From Deltaproteobacteria bacterium (GTDB taxonomy: Bacteria > Desulfobacterota > Desulfobacteria > Desulfobacterales > JAFDDL01): a DNA stretch of 6,527 nt. Positions 1 through 6,370 of this stretch are shown piece after piece. The notes below the pieces were generated by a model. The model saw only the letters and a list, made by a program, of their open reading frames with translations. It was not told where the DNA came from and did no database searches. Numbering within the stretch: the stretch's first letter is position 1; every line of letters starts with the position of its first letter. The stretch lies in NCBI GenBank assembly GCA_019310865.1, contig JAFDDL010000210.1, positions 1 to 6,527 of the forward strand, in the 5' to 3' direction. The translations under genes were made by a program, and so were the position numbers.

Positions 1-1
1 G

Positions 2-370
2 AAGATGTGCTGCCCCGTGGGAACGCTACGCGGTTTGCTGTCAGCCGGAAACCGCAGCTTTGTTCCCCAGGTGCAATTTGATTCCTGCAAGTATTGCGGC
101 TCCTGCGCCAAGGATTGCCCGGTCGGTCTGGGCCCCCACCTGAAACGGGTGGATATGAAGCAGTGCATCAAATGTTTTCACTGTGTAGATGCCTGCCCCC
201 AGGAGGCGATCAAGGTCGCCCTCTATGACAACACCACTGCCCCGCATCCACTTTCCTGCGCGCTGAATTCCCGCGACGCATCGGCCACCGATTCGTCACC
301 CCCAAACGAATGTTCTTTTGAGAACGATGAGCCCACCGGCACGGACGACAACGGTATCGAAAAAAAGTGA
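2..370 (+). CDS. 4Fe-4S binding protein, NapH-like polyferredoxin C-terminus (5' partial)
   Basis: The C-terminal part of an iron-sulfur protein whose N-terminus lies left of the window; the frame is open to the first bases, so the ATG at 5 is probably internal. Counting from that Met, a CCPVG segment (residues 2-6) resembles the CP end of the cysteine motif that follows the last membrane helix in NapH/YccM-type membrane polyferredoxins. Two classic CxxCxxCxxxCP clusters follow (C28, C31, C34, C38 and C54, C57, C60, C64), each expected to hold a [4Fe-4S] cluster for electron transfer. After about residue 73 the chain becomes a hydrophilic tail rich in Ser, Thr, Asp, Glu and Asn, unusual for the family, ending at TGA 368-370. 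In NapH relatives such domains lie on the cytoplasmic side and pass electrons to or from the quinone pool. The partner enzyme cannot be told from this fragment. The ferredoxin-domain call is firm; the NapH-like assignment is moderate. Confidence 0.85.
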   Translation, partial: KMCCPVGTLRGLLSAGNRSFVPQVQFDSCKYCGSCAKDCPVGLGPHLKRVDMKQCIKCFHCVDACPQEAIKVALYDNTTAPHPLSCALNSRDASATDSSPPNECSFENDEPTGTDDNGIEKK

Positions 371-374
371 GCGG

Positions 375-467
375 TTACTTTCGCTCTACGATCAGCGTCA
401 TCCCCTGACCGCCGCCGATACATAATGTGGCCATGCCATAGCGTGCCTGGCGTTCTCTGGAAAGGAA
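375..467 (-). pseudogene. thiolase (acetyl-CoA acetyltransferase) C-terminal remnant
   Basis: Read on the minus strand, this stretch encodes RERQARYGMATLCIGGGQG followed by MTLIVERK and a TAA stop (375-377). It matches the C-terminal signature of thiolases (RYGLATLCIGGGxG, then a hydrophobic strand and the final few residues), which carries the catalytic Cys in its C-I-G-G-G context. Only about 27 residues (roughly 375-455) look like thiolase. The same frame continues upstream for a few unrelated-looking residues and meets an in-frame TAA at 489-491, and the rest of the ~390-residue enzyme is absent. This is therefore a stranded 3' end, not a working gene. It lies tail to tail with the ferredoxin gene, 4 bp after that gene's stop. 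A deletion that removed a fatty-acid or acetoacetyl-CoA metabolism gene, and brought in the promoter of the downstream operon, would explain it. Confidence 0.7.
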
Positions 468-532
468 CCGACCTGTGATCGGCATCAGTTACACCGAGGC
501 ATAAGGGACGTCTTTTACACCGAGCGAATAGT

Positions 533-561
533 TTGACATGCAAATTGTATTTTGTTATATT
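533..561 (+). promoter_or_regulatory. sigma-70 type promoter of the kinase-regulator operon
   Basis: TTGACA at 533-538 is a perfect -35 box. After a 17-nt spacer comes TATATT at 556-561, five of six matches to the -10 consensus. Transcription would begin near 567-569, leaving a leader of about 50 nt before ATG 618. This places the alternative TTG start at 552 upstream of the transcript, which argues against it. It is a housekeeping-type promoter, so the two-component genes themselves need not depend on sigma-54. Confidence 0.7.
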
Positions 562-617
562 TCCGCATCTTGCGAAGCGTACCGGAAACATTTAACCATC
601 ATGCCATTACCAGTGAA

Positions 618-2480
618 ATGGATAGAGATAGTATCAACAATCAGCTCATAGAAGACATCGTCGTTTCAGCCTACGACATGCCCGGCCATTCACTGGGATG
701 TCTCATGGTGGACCGCAACCTCAAGCTGTTGTGGCATAAGCCCTTCATATCCAGCTGCCCCGGATCCGCGAAGGCAGTAGAACATTGCTACGAAATATTC
801 AACAGAAAACATCCATGTGAAAACTGCGCGGCGCTGCAGGCTTTCTCGACCGGCTCGCCGTCAAGTTGTGAAACGGCATACATTGACGACACGGGTGAAA
901 AACGATTCTGTCATTTTATCGGCTCCCCCATCTATGATGCCAACCGGCGCGTTGTTCGTTTCATTGAGGTCATGCAGGATGTGACTGAGCGTAAGGAGTC
1001 GGAAGAGAAATACAGGCAGATCAATGATTTTAATTACAACATTATCTACAATTCCCCCGTCGCCATTTTTACGCTGAACCGGGAAGGCTTGATTACAAGT
1101 ACCAATCCGGCCCATATAAAAATTGCCGGGAACCCCCCCCTGGAAGAAATTATCGGTTTTGACTGGCTCCACTCCTCCAATGCCGTCAAGACAGGGCTGG
1201 ATGAATATCTGAAAAAGGGACTGGCCGGGGAAAGCTTCGAGGTGACGGATTTTCCCTATGAAAGCAATCTGACCGGAAGAAAAATTTTCATGACCCTTCG
1301 GGGCGTTCCCATCAGGAACAGGGAGGATGAAGTAGAAGTTCTGCTCTGCATTATCGAAGATACAACGGAGAAAACCGCTTATTTCAAGAAAGTTGAGCAT
1401 CTGAAAAATTACAACGAGAATGTCATTCGGTCCATCGGAAACGGGATTATGGTTGTTGATACGCGGCTGCGCACCCTGACGTGGAACAGCGGGATGAAGA
1501 CTATTTTCGGATTTGATTCAAAGGTAGCGTTTAATCTATCCCTGAGCGACTGCCTGAAAAAGATGGGAATGGCGCGGGAACTCAAGCTGATAAAGGAAGT
1601 TGTAAAAAACGGTGGTGGGAAAACAGTAGAAAAACGCGGAATCCTCCATCCCGACAGGGGATTTATCACGCTGAATTACAAAATTATGCCCTTTCTTGAT
1701 GAAAATCAGCACCGAGCCGGTGCAATGATTGTGTTTGAAGATATCACGGAAAGAGAAAATTTGGAGAAACAACTTCTACGGGCCAACAAACTGTCGGATC
1801 TCGGGGAGCTCGCAGCCGGCGTCGCCCACGAAATCAACAATCCGCTGGCTACCGTTTCCGGTTGTGCCGAGGAGTTGCTGGATCTACTAAACGAGTGGGA
1901 AATCAAAGATGATTTAAAAAATGACCAGCGCGCCGAACTGACGGATTTGATTGAAACGATAAAAGACCAGTCGTACCGATGCAAGAAAATAACCCACAAC
2001 CTCCTGAATTTTGCCCGTGTGAACGTGCCAACCCTGGTTGAGGTGGACCTCAACGAGATTATTAGCGATATGGTTTGTCTGGCAAGTGTCCAGATGGGAA
2101 AAGAGGCGCGCACCATCCGTCTGAAGCTTGATCCGAACATGCCGTTTATCCCAACCGATCTGTCCCTGATTCAACAGGTGTTCATCAATATTTTTAAAAA
2201 CGCAATCGATGCGACGGAAGATGGCGGCGCCGTCTATATTTACACCGCGGCGAGCGCGAGTTTTGTTACCGTCACCTGCCGGGACACGGGCAAGGGCATA
2301 TCCGAGGATGAACTGGAACGGATTTTCGACCCCTTTTACACCACAAAGTCTCCTGATCGCGGCACAGGCCTGGGGCTCTCCATCTGCTATCGCATCCTGG
2401 AGCAGTTGGGAGGGAACATTGAAGTGATCAGTAAAAAGGGCGTGGGCACAACGTTTAACATCAATATTCCGGTAAGGTAA
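618..2480 (+). CDS. cytoplasmic multi-PAS sensor histidine kinase (NtrB-like)
   Basis: A 620-aa sensor kinase from ATG 618. The frame opens further upstream with TTG 552 (642 aa), but that codon overlaps the -10 box of a strong promoter, so ATG 618 is preferred although its ribosome site is weak. Domain order: a PAS-like domain at ~20-125 with cysteines C47, C57, C67 and C70 (the last two as PCENC), ending in the usual DVTERK; a second PAS at ~136-250 (ending EDTTEK); a third at ~264-378 (ending EDITERE). A HisKA domain follows with the phospho-acceptor H404 in VAHEINNP, then a HATPase with N box N528, G1 motif DTGKGI from D556, F box FDPFYTTK from F570 and G2 GTGLGL from G582. All catalytic motifs are intact. 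No membrane segment is seen, so it should sense an internal signal, perhaps redox, metal or a small ligand through PAS. It should phosphorylate the response regulator encoded 2 nt downstream. The kinase call is firm; the ligand is unknown. Confidence 0.95.
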   Translation: MDRDSINNQLIEDIVVSAYDMPGHSLGCLMVDRNLKLLWHKPFISSCPGSAKAVEHCYEIFNRKHPCENCAALQAFSTGSPSSCETAYIDDTGEKRFCHFIGSPIYDANRRVVRFIEVMQDVTERKESEEKYRQINDFNYNIIYNSPVAIFTLNREGLITSTNPAHIKIAGNPPLEEIIGFDWLHSSNAVKTGLDEYLKKGLAGESFEVTDFPYESNLTGRKIFMTLRGVPIRNREDEVEVLLCIIEDTTEKTAYFKKVEHLKNYNENVIRSIGNGIMVVDTRLRTLTWNSGMKTIFGFDSKVAFNLSLSDCLKKMGMARELKLIKEVVKNGGGKTVEKRGILHPDRGFITLNYKIMPFLDENQHRAGAMIVFEDITERENLEKQLLRANKLSDLGELAAGVAHEINNPLATVSGCAEELLDLLNEWEIKDDLKNDQRAELTDLIETIKDQSYRCKKITHNLLNFARVNVPTLVEVDLNEIISDMVCLASVQMGKEARTIRLKLDPNMPFIPTDLSLIQQVFINIFKNAIDATEDGGAVYIYTAASASFVTVTCRDTGKGISEDELERIFDPFYTTKSPDRGTGLGLSICYRILEQLGGNIEVISKKGVGTTFNINIPVR

Positions 2481-2482
2481 CA

Positions 2483-3811
2483 ATGACCCGAAATCAAATG
2501 AAAAAAAGAGTGCTGATTGTGGAGGATGAAGAGCCGTTGCGCAAAGTGTATCTACGACGCCTGATGCGAAAAGGATACCGCGTTGACGGTGTTTCAACCG
2601 CGGAGGCGGGCCTTAGGGCCTTGGAAAACCATGATTTTAACGTGGCGCTGGTCGATTTTCGCATGCCGGGGATGAACGGTCTGGATTTCATCAAGGCTGC
2701 CAAAGAAAGTCGCCCCATACTTGAAGTGATCATGATCACTGCATTCGGAAGTATTGAAACCGCGGTAAAGGCCATGAAACTTGGGGCATATGATTATTTG
2801 ACCAAACCCTGTCAGCTGCCGGAGCTGGAAATCCTCGTGGCCAAGGCCTGTGAAAAAAATGCCATTCAGCGGCAGAACATACTTCTGAAGGAAGCGCTGA
2901 GAGCCAAGGATGCCTATGACGACATTATTTACCGAAGCTCCAAGATGAAACAGCTGATGGAGGACCTCAAGAAGGTCGCTAGAACCGACAGCTCGGTGAT
3001 CATTGAAGGGGAAAGCGGGACGGGAAAAGAGCTCAAAGCCAATGCCATTCATAAGCTAAGCCCGAGGAAGAACGGGGCGTTTATCGTCGTCAACTGTGCG
3101 AATCTTTCGGAGACGTTACTGGAAAATGAACTCTTCGGGCATGAAAAAGGGGCTTACACCGGCGCCTCACATGAAAAACGCGGCCTGGTGGAATTGGCGG
3201 ACGAGGGAACGCTTTTCATTGATGAAATCGGTGAACTGCACTCGCAGGGACAGGCCAAACTGCTGCGTATTCTGGAGAGGAAAACATTCCGTCGCGTGGG
3301 TGGAAACGATGAGTTGCGGGCCGATATACGCGTCATTGCGGCCAGCAACAGGAATCTTTCCGAAGAAGTTTCAAAAAAGCGTTTCCGACAGGATTTGTTT
3401 TTCAGATTGAATGTCGTGTACTTCAATCTTCCGCCCCTGCGCGAGCGACGGGAAGATATACCGCTTCTGATCGATTATTTTGTGGAGAAGAAAAACCGGC
3501 ACCTCAAAGAAAATCGCAAGATGAGCCCCGAGGCCCTGACACTTTGTATAGACTACGAGTGGCCCGGGAATATCCGGGAGTTGGCCAATATTATCGAAAG
3601 GGCGATTATTCTCAGCTCCGGTGAATATATAGAACCCAGGGACCTGCCTTTCTGGAAGCCGGATAAAGGGGGGATGTACCTGCTGACCATAAAGGAAATG
3701 GAAAAAGACCATATAGAAAAGGCGCTGAAGGTTGCCAACGGCAACAAGACCCAGGCGGCCAAGATATTGGGCATCAGTGTTCGGAACCTTTACAGGAAAC
3801 TGGAAGAATGA
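2483..3811 (+). CDS. sigma-54-dependent NtrC-family response regulator
   Basis: A 442-aa transcription activator starting 2 nt after the kinase stop, with TAAGGT (2473-2478) as ribosome site. The receiver domain (~8-120) has acidic pocket E14/D15, phospho-acceptor D58, T86 and K108. The central AAA+ domain (~145-380) has Walker A GESGTGKE at 176-183, the GAYTGA sigma-54 contact loop at 223-228, Walker B with D247/E248, the arginine-finger region FRQDLFFRLNV at 301-311, and the sensor II motif WPGNIREL. A Fis-type helix-turn-helix lies at ~422-440 (KTQAAKILGISVRNLYRKL). Length and order match the NtrC/AtoC/ZraR family. Phosphorylation by the adjacent kinase should let it assemble and remodel sigma-54 RNA polymerase. 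One oddity: the residues after Walker A read KELKANAIH where the family usually has KELVARAIH. Targets are not identifiable, since no convincing -24/-12 promoter is seen nearby. Confidence 0.96.
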   Translation: MTRNQMKKRVLIVEDEEPLRKVYLRRLMRKGYRVDGVSTAEAGLRALENHDFNVALVDFRMPGMNGLDFIKAAKESRPILEVIMITAFGSIETAVKAMKLGAYDYLTKPCQLPELEILVAKACEKNAIQRQNILLKEALRAKDAYDDIIYRSSKMKQLMEDLKKVARTDSSVIIEGESGTGKELKANAIHKLSPRKNGAFIVVNCANLSETLLENELFGHEKGAYTGASHEKRGLVELADEGTLFIDEIGELHSQGQAKLLRILERKTFRRVGGNDELRADIRVIAASNRNLSEEVSKKRFRQDLFFRLNVVYFNLPPLRERREDIPLLIDYFVEKKNRHLKENRKMSPEALTLCIDYEWPGNIRELANIIERAIILSSGEYIEPRDLPFWKPDKGGMYLLTIKEMEKDHIEKALKVANGNKTQAAKILGISVRNLYRKLEE

Positions 3812-4155
3812 GTGCGCAGACCGTATCATTGACCATTCTGCCCTAATAATTTCAGTATGTTACAGCTCTCAGTCGCTGATTTTTCACCCCCCACTGCTCG
3901 AAAAAAGCATCTTGCTAATAATTTGGTTACATTTCTCAGCAAACTGTCATAAATACCCACCGGGCGGCTGAGTTTCAATAGCATTACCCACAAAGCCCCA
4001 GGTTGGCACTTGCCTGACTTGAACAGTCTGAGTGCATTAAAGAAACAGTTTCCCGAACATGTCGGGCCAGCTCGTTGATAATTTCCAGTCCGCCTTTTTT
4101 TGAATGCCAGGTCGAAAGTTTGGGTGTGGTAAAACACATTTTCGCATTAATTCGG
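3812..4155. other. gene-poor spacer between the two-component and AbiE-like operons
   Basis: No gene is supported here on either strand. A 103-codon minus-strand open frame covers 3826-4137, but it has no recognisable domain, no ribosome site and biased residue content. Short coding-like runs also appear in the other minus-strand frames, as would be expected of chance or long-decayed sequence. No rho-independent terminator is evident after the regulator gene. A 5-bp GC inverted pair at 4052-4056 / 4062-4066 has no T-tract. The only clear structure is the direct repeat listed separately. Confidence 0.5.
3843..3939. repeat. two imperfect direct repeats, CTAATAATTT...GTTAC-N4-CTCAG
   Basis: CTAATAATTT occurs at 3843-3852 and again at 3915-3924. 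Each copy is followed by GTTAC, any four bases, then CTCAG (GTTAC at 3859 and 3926; CTCAG ending at 3872 and 3939). The gap between the two blocks is 6 nt in the first copy and 1 nt in the second. The repeat sits 30-130 bp after the regulator stop codon. It could be a pair of protein-binding sites, or part of a dispersed repetitive element. Its function is not known. Confidence 0.5.
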
Positions 4156-4178
4156 TCAAGCATCGATATTTTGCTTGA
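4156..4178. promoter_or_regulatory. inverted repeat TCAAGCA / TGCTTGA, putative upstream operator
   Basis: TCAAGCA at 4156-4162 and TGCTTGA at 4172-4178 are exact reverse complements with a 9-nt AT-rich spacer. The core TCAAG/CTTGA half-sites are the same as those in the palindrome at 4200-4217. This suggests one regulator binding two dyads upstream of the AbiEi-like gene. Binding is inferred, not shown. Confidence 0.5.
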
Positions 4179-4203
4179 TAATTTTCCTGATATTATATAT
4201 TTT
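4175..4203 (+). promoter_or_regulatory. candidate sigma-70 promoter of the AbiE-like operon
   Basis: TTGATA at 4175-4180 matches five of six -35 bases. TATTTT at 4198-4203, after 17 nt, matches four of six -10 bases; TATATT at 4196-4201 is a better box but with a short 15-nt spacer. The region 4179-4203 is strongly AT-rich. Either -10 choice overlaps the 18-bp palindrome and the -35 overlaps the upstream inverted repeat, so a protein bound to them would block polymerase. Confidence 0.4.
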
Positions 4204-4217
4204 CTTGATCAAGAAAA
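4200..4217. promoter_or_regulatory. 18-bp perfect palindrome, putative autoregulatory operator
   Basis: TTTTCTTGATCAAGAAAA is a perfect palindrome ending 17 bp before ATG 4235, next to or over the candidate -10 box. Its centre CTTGATCAAG contains the half-sites found in the inverted repeat at 4156-4178. AbiEi-type antitoxins are known to bind inverted repeats upstream of their own operon and repress it, so this is the natural operator for the winged-helix protein encoded downstream. Confidence 0.6.
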
Positions 4218-4234
4218 CGAATAGGAATAGGAAA

Positions 4235-5326
4235 ATGCCAACAGAAAAAGAAATGCTTGGTCAACTTCGGGACGGTAAGGTCCAGTTGCCCCCCCTAACT
4301 TTTAGCTTTTTAGACGAACAGCTGGACATCGGGGAAGGCAACCGTATCGATGCATATATCGAGGCAAAATGGAAGCAGAAATCAGCGAGATTCGCTGTAG
4401 AATGTAAAGCCCTTTCAACGCCTAAAGTCTTTCAGAATAGTATCAATTTTCTGAAATCGCTGCCCCTTCCCAAAAATTTCTTCCGCATGCTTTTTATGCC
4501 GTTTTTAAGTGAACGGCAGCTTAAAGAGTTGGAAAGAGAAGGGATTAGCGGCATTGATCTATGTGGCAACTGTGTAGTTGTTTATCCGAGAACCTTCAGC
4601 GTATTTCGAAGTGGCGGTAAGAACCTTTTCCCCTCATCATCTCCTATTAAAAACATTTACCGGAAAAACAGTTCTATGGTGGGAAGAGGTTTTTTAATTT
4701 ATTCCGGCTTCCAAACTGTTCAAGATATCCGTGCAACAATTAACCAGCGGAATCTCCTGGTGAATCGTTGGATTAAAAAGCCTATGAGCCTTTCAACTGT
4801 ATCAAAGGTTCTAAAAACAATGGTAGAAGACCTGGTTGTCACGCGTAATGAAAACATTCGCCTGCTACAGCCCGACAAGTTATTGAAAAAATTATGGGGA
4901 AATTATAATCTTCCTGTTGTAAAGAAACGGGTTCGTCTTAAAATTCCGGAAAACAATGCGTCGATATTAAAATTGCTGTCTGAACAATCACAGCAATTGG
5001 AGTTGCCCCTTATAGCTTCAGGAACCTCATCTGTCACACGATACACCGTGATGCAGCGCGGAGATCTATTGACTGTCTACTGTCCTAAAGTGGAGATGCT
5101 GCTTGAAAAGCTGCCCGGAAGCCAATCGGATCGATTCCCAAATCTTGAGCTTTTGGAAACAGAGGATGAGCCGGTCTATTTCGATGCCCGGCAGGAGGAC
5201 GGCTTCTGGTGGGCTTCGCCGCTGCAGGTATATATGGAACTGATGCTTGGTGACAAGAGGGACCAGGAAACCGCCGAGCAATTAAAGACCCTAATTTTGA
5301 ATGATGCTGGAGTGGTACCACAATGA
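4235..5326 (+). CDS. AbiEi-like type IV antitoxin / transcriptional regulator with nuclease-like N-terminal domain
   Basis: A 363-aa protein from ATG 4235, chosen over an in-frame TTG at 4175 because AGGA at 4223-4226 lies 8 nt upstream and the extra residues would translate the promoter and operator. Residues ~31-60 contain D39 and the E56-C-K58 triplet, a spacing like the D...ExK core of PD-(D/E)XK nucleases. Residues 92-112 (LSERQLKELEREGISGIDLCGN) resemble the segment ending in (Y/I)DxxGN that I recall from AbiEi-type proteins. A winged helix-turn-helix lies at ~165-215, with recognition helix near 185-200 (SLSTVSKVLKTMVEDL). The C-terminal part contains WASPLQVYMELMLGDKRDQE, also typical of this group. 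It overlaps the nucleotidyltransferase gene by 4 bp, as antitoxin-first AbiE operons do. The likely role is autorepressor and antagonist of the downstream toxin. Whether the nuclease-like domain is active is unknown. Family assignment is from recall, not a search. Confidence 0.75.
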   Translation: MPTEKEMLGQLRDGKVQLPPLTFSFLDEQLDIGEGNRIDAYIEAKWKQKSARFAVECKALSTPKVFQNSINFLKSLPLPKNFFRMLFMPFLSERQLKELEREGISGIDLCGNCVVVYPRTFSVFRSGGKNLFPSSSPIKNIYRKNSSMVGRGFLIYSGFQTVQDIRATINQRNLLVNRWIKKPMSLSTVSKVLKTMVEDLVVTRNENIRLLQPDKLLKKLWGNYNLPVVKKRVRLKIPENNASILKLLSEQSQQLELPLIASGTSSVTRYTVMQRGDLLTVYCPKVEMLLEKLPGSQSDRFPNLELLETEDEPVYFDARQEDGFWWASPLQVYMELMLGDKRDQETAEQLKTLILNDAGVVPQ

Positions 5327-6189
5327 TCAGGATAACAGACCTTCAAACGGCGTTGCTCGACATACTGCATAAAGTGCACGATTCAGAAGTTAGACTCATT
5401 GCAGGCGGTGGCTTCGGGATCTATCTTAAAACCAATCACGTTAGAAGATCGGGCATGAGAACACTTTTGGAGCAATGGCCAGAGCCGCGATCCACGAACG
5501 ACCTCGATTTGTTTCTTCGGCCTGAGTTGCTAATCGAATCATCAAAATTAAAACCACTGGTAATCGCCATTACAGACCTGGGTTATATAGTTGTTCCTGG
5601 AGCAGAAAAATATCAGTTTGTTAAACCTGGGCCCGGGGGTTCCGATGTAGGTGGCGTTAAGATAGATATCCTAACCGGTCCGCAAAGTCGATTTCATGGA
5701 ACTCGAGTGAAGGTGGACGCCCGCCGCGCCCGCCCCAAACCTTCTGTCGGAATACATGCTCACCCCGTAGACGAAGCTCTGACCTTGGAGGAAGGCTTGC
5801 TACCAATAATGTTGACTGGAACACTCAGTTCCGGAGAAGCCTGGGAATCTGAAATCTTCCTGCCGCATCCCTACACGTTTTCGATGATGAAACTTTTCGC
5901 ATTCAGAGATAGGTTTGCGGATCCTAATAAGGAGTTTGGCCGCTACCACGCATTGGATTTATATACTATTCTGGCAACGACAACAGAGCAGGAGTGGGAG
6001 TATGCCTTCCAGTTGCGCGATCAATATAAAAATGATCCTCCTGCCAAAGAAGCTGGAAACTTGGTTTCTGAATATTTTTCCTCGCGGGAACGTTTAGGAA
6101 TGATCAGATTGATGGAAAGCCCCTATTACCGGCCGGAATTGCAGAATGAAGAATTCATGTCTGCCTTGCAAGAGATGTTTCCGTCATGA
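5323..6189 (+). CDS. AbiEii-like nucleotidyltransferase toxin
   Basis: A 288-aa protein whose ATG overlaps the upstream stop (ATGA, 5323-5326); GGAG at 5309-5312 supplies a ribosome site inside the preceding gene, so translation is probably coupled. The N-terminal half has a nucleotidyltransferase core: a glycine-rich turn at 27-32 (AGGGFG), then RSTNDLDLFL with metal-binding D60 and D62, and a third acidic residue D115 in KIDIL. The C-terminal half carries HPYTFSMMKLFAFRDRF (182-198), with K190 and R195 four residues apart, and D212 in a LDLYTIL helix, resembling the conserved K...R and D elements of AbiEii/DUF1814 proteins. AbiEii-family toxins are NTP-dependent nucleotidyltransferases that halt growth, for example during phage infection. 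In related systems the target is tRNA, but the target here is unknown. Catalytic residues look intact. An alternative is a housekeeping nucleotidyltransferase of unknown role, but the antitoxin-like partner favours a toxin. Confidence 0.8.
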   Translation: MIRITDLQTALLDILHKVHDSEVRLIAGGGFGIYLKTNHVRRSGMRTLLEQWPEPRSTNDLDLFLRPELLIESSKLKPLVIAITDLGYIVVPGAEKYQFVKPGPGGSDVGGVKIDILTGPQSRFHGTRVKVDARRARPKPSVGIHAHPVDEALTLEEGLLPIMLTGTLSSGEAWESEIFLPHPYTFSMMKLFAFRDRFADPNKEFGRYHALDLYTILATTTEQEWEYAFQLRDQYKNDPPAKEAGNLVSEYFSSRERLGMIRLMESPYYRPELQNEEFMSALQEMFPS

Positions 6190-6230
6190 ATCTTATATGG
6201 CTATTCAGTAATCATTCGGTAAACTGCTGT

Positions 6231-6305
6231 AAACCATTATGGCGGATTGTTTATCGCGTTTATTCAGACTTGATTTTGATAATTGAAATTTTCAGTAAAA
6301 AAACT
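6231..6305 (+). pseudogene. RelE/ParE (phage Gp49-like) toxin C-terminal fragment
   Basis: The frame reads KPLWRIVYRVYSDLILIIEI then FSKKT. This matches the final beta-strands of RelE/ParE family Gp49-like toxins (WRIVYR...D-I-hydrophobic run-F-KKT), which cleave mRNA in the ribosome or act on related targets. The N-terminal half (about 60-70 residues) is missing: upstream in frame there are only ~15 unrelated residues back to an ATG at 6186 that overlaps the previous stop. Downstream the frame leaves the family after KKT and stops at about 6377. A 63-aa peptide could be made, but it would not be a full toxin. Confidence 0.6.
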
Positions 6306-6360
6306 ACGGATTACACAAATACAGTTGGCCAATATTATTGGATCCAGTCAATCCCGAGTC
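6304..6360 (+). pseudogene. XRE-family antitoxin helix-turn-helix fragment
   Basis: One frame forward of the toxin fragment, 19 codons read LRITQIQLANIIGSSQSRV. This is the core helix-turn-helix of the XRE antitoxins usually paired with WRIVYR-type RelE toxins (LTQxxLAKxIGSSQSRVAKMEAG). The expected KMEAGDPSVS continuation is absent; after 6360 the similarity stops abruptly. Neither the N-terminal nor the C-terminal part remains. Its position directly after its likely toxin partner supports an ancestral toxin-antitoxin pair collapsed by internal deletion. Confidence 0.6.
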
Positions 6361-6370
6361 CCACCAAAGA

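Noticed and set aside
423..440. Possible sigma-54 promoter (GG-N10-GC spacing) ahead of the kinase
   Set aside because: The surrounding bases match the -24/-12 consensus poorly, it lies within the thiolase remnant, and a much better sigma-70 promoter is present at 533-561.
489..524. TTACACCGAG repeated at 489-498 and 515-524
   Set aside because: A short 10-bp repeat with no symmetry or further copies; could be chance or a footprint of the deletion, too little to interpret.
223..591. 122-codon minus-strand open frame across the ferredoxin end and the gap
   Set aside because: It is in a different frame from the thiolase remnant, overlaps the real ferredoxin gene and has no family resemblance.
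861..1400. 179-codon open frame on the minus strand
   Set aside because: Antisense shadow of the PAS region of the kinase with no recognisable product.
1914..2597. 227-codon open frame on the minus strand
   Set aside because: It lies antisense to the histidine kinase catalytic domain and the start of the regulator, whose motifs are all intact; its translation shows no domain.
4052..4066. Possible terminator hairpin CCCGA/TCGGG
   Set aside because: Only 5 bp of stem and no T-tract follows; it is also over 240 bp from the regulator stop.
3826..4137. 103-codon minus-strand open frame in the spacer
   Set aside because: No domain, no ribosome site and no partner gene; not strong enough to call a gene, so recorded only under the spacer.
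4175..4234. 20-residue hydrophobic N-terminal extension of the AbiEi-like protein from TTG 4175
   Set aside because: It would look like a membrane anchor, but the bases are the AT-rich promoter and palindrome, and ATG 4235 has a well-placed AGGA.
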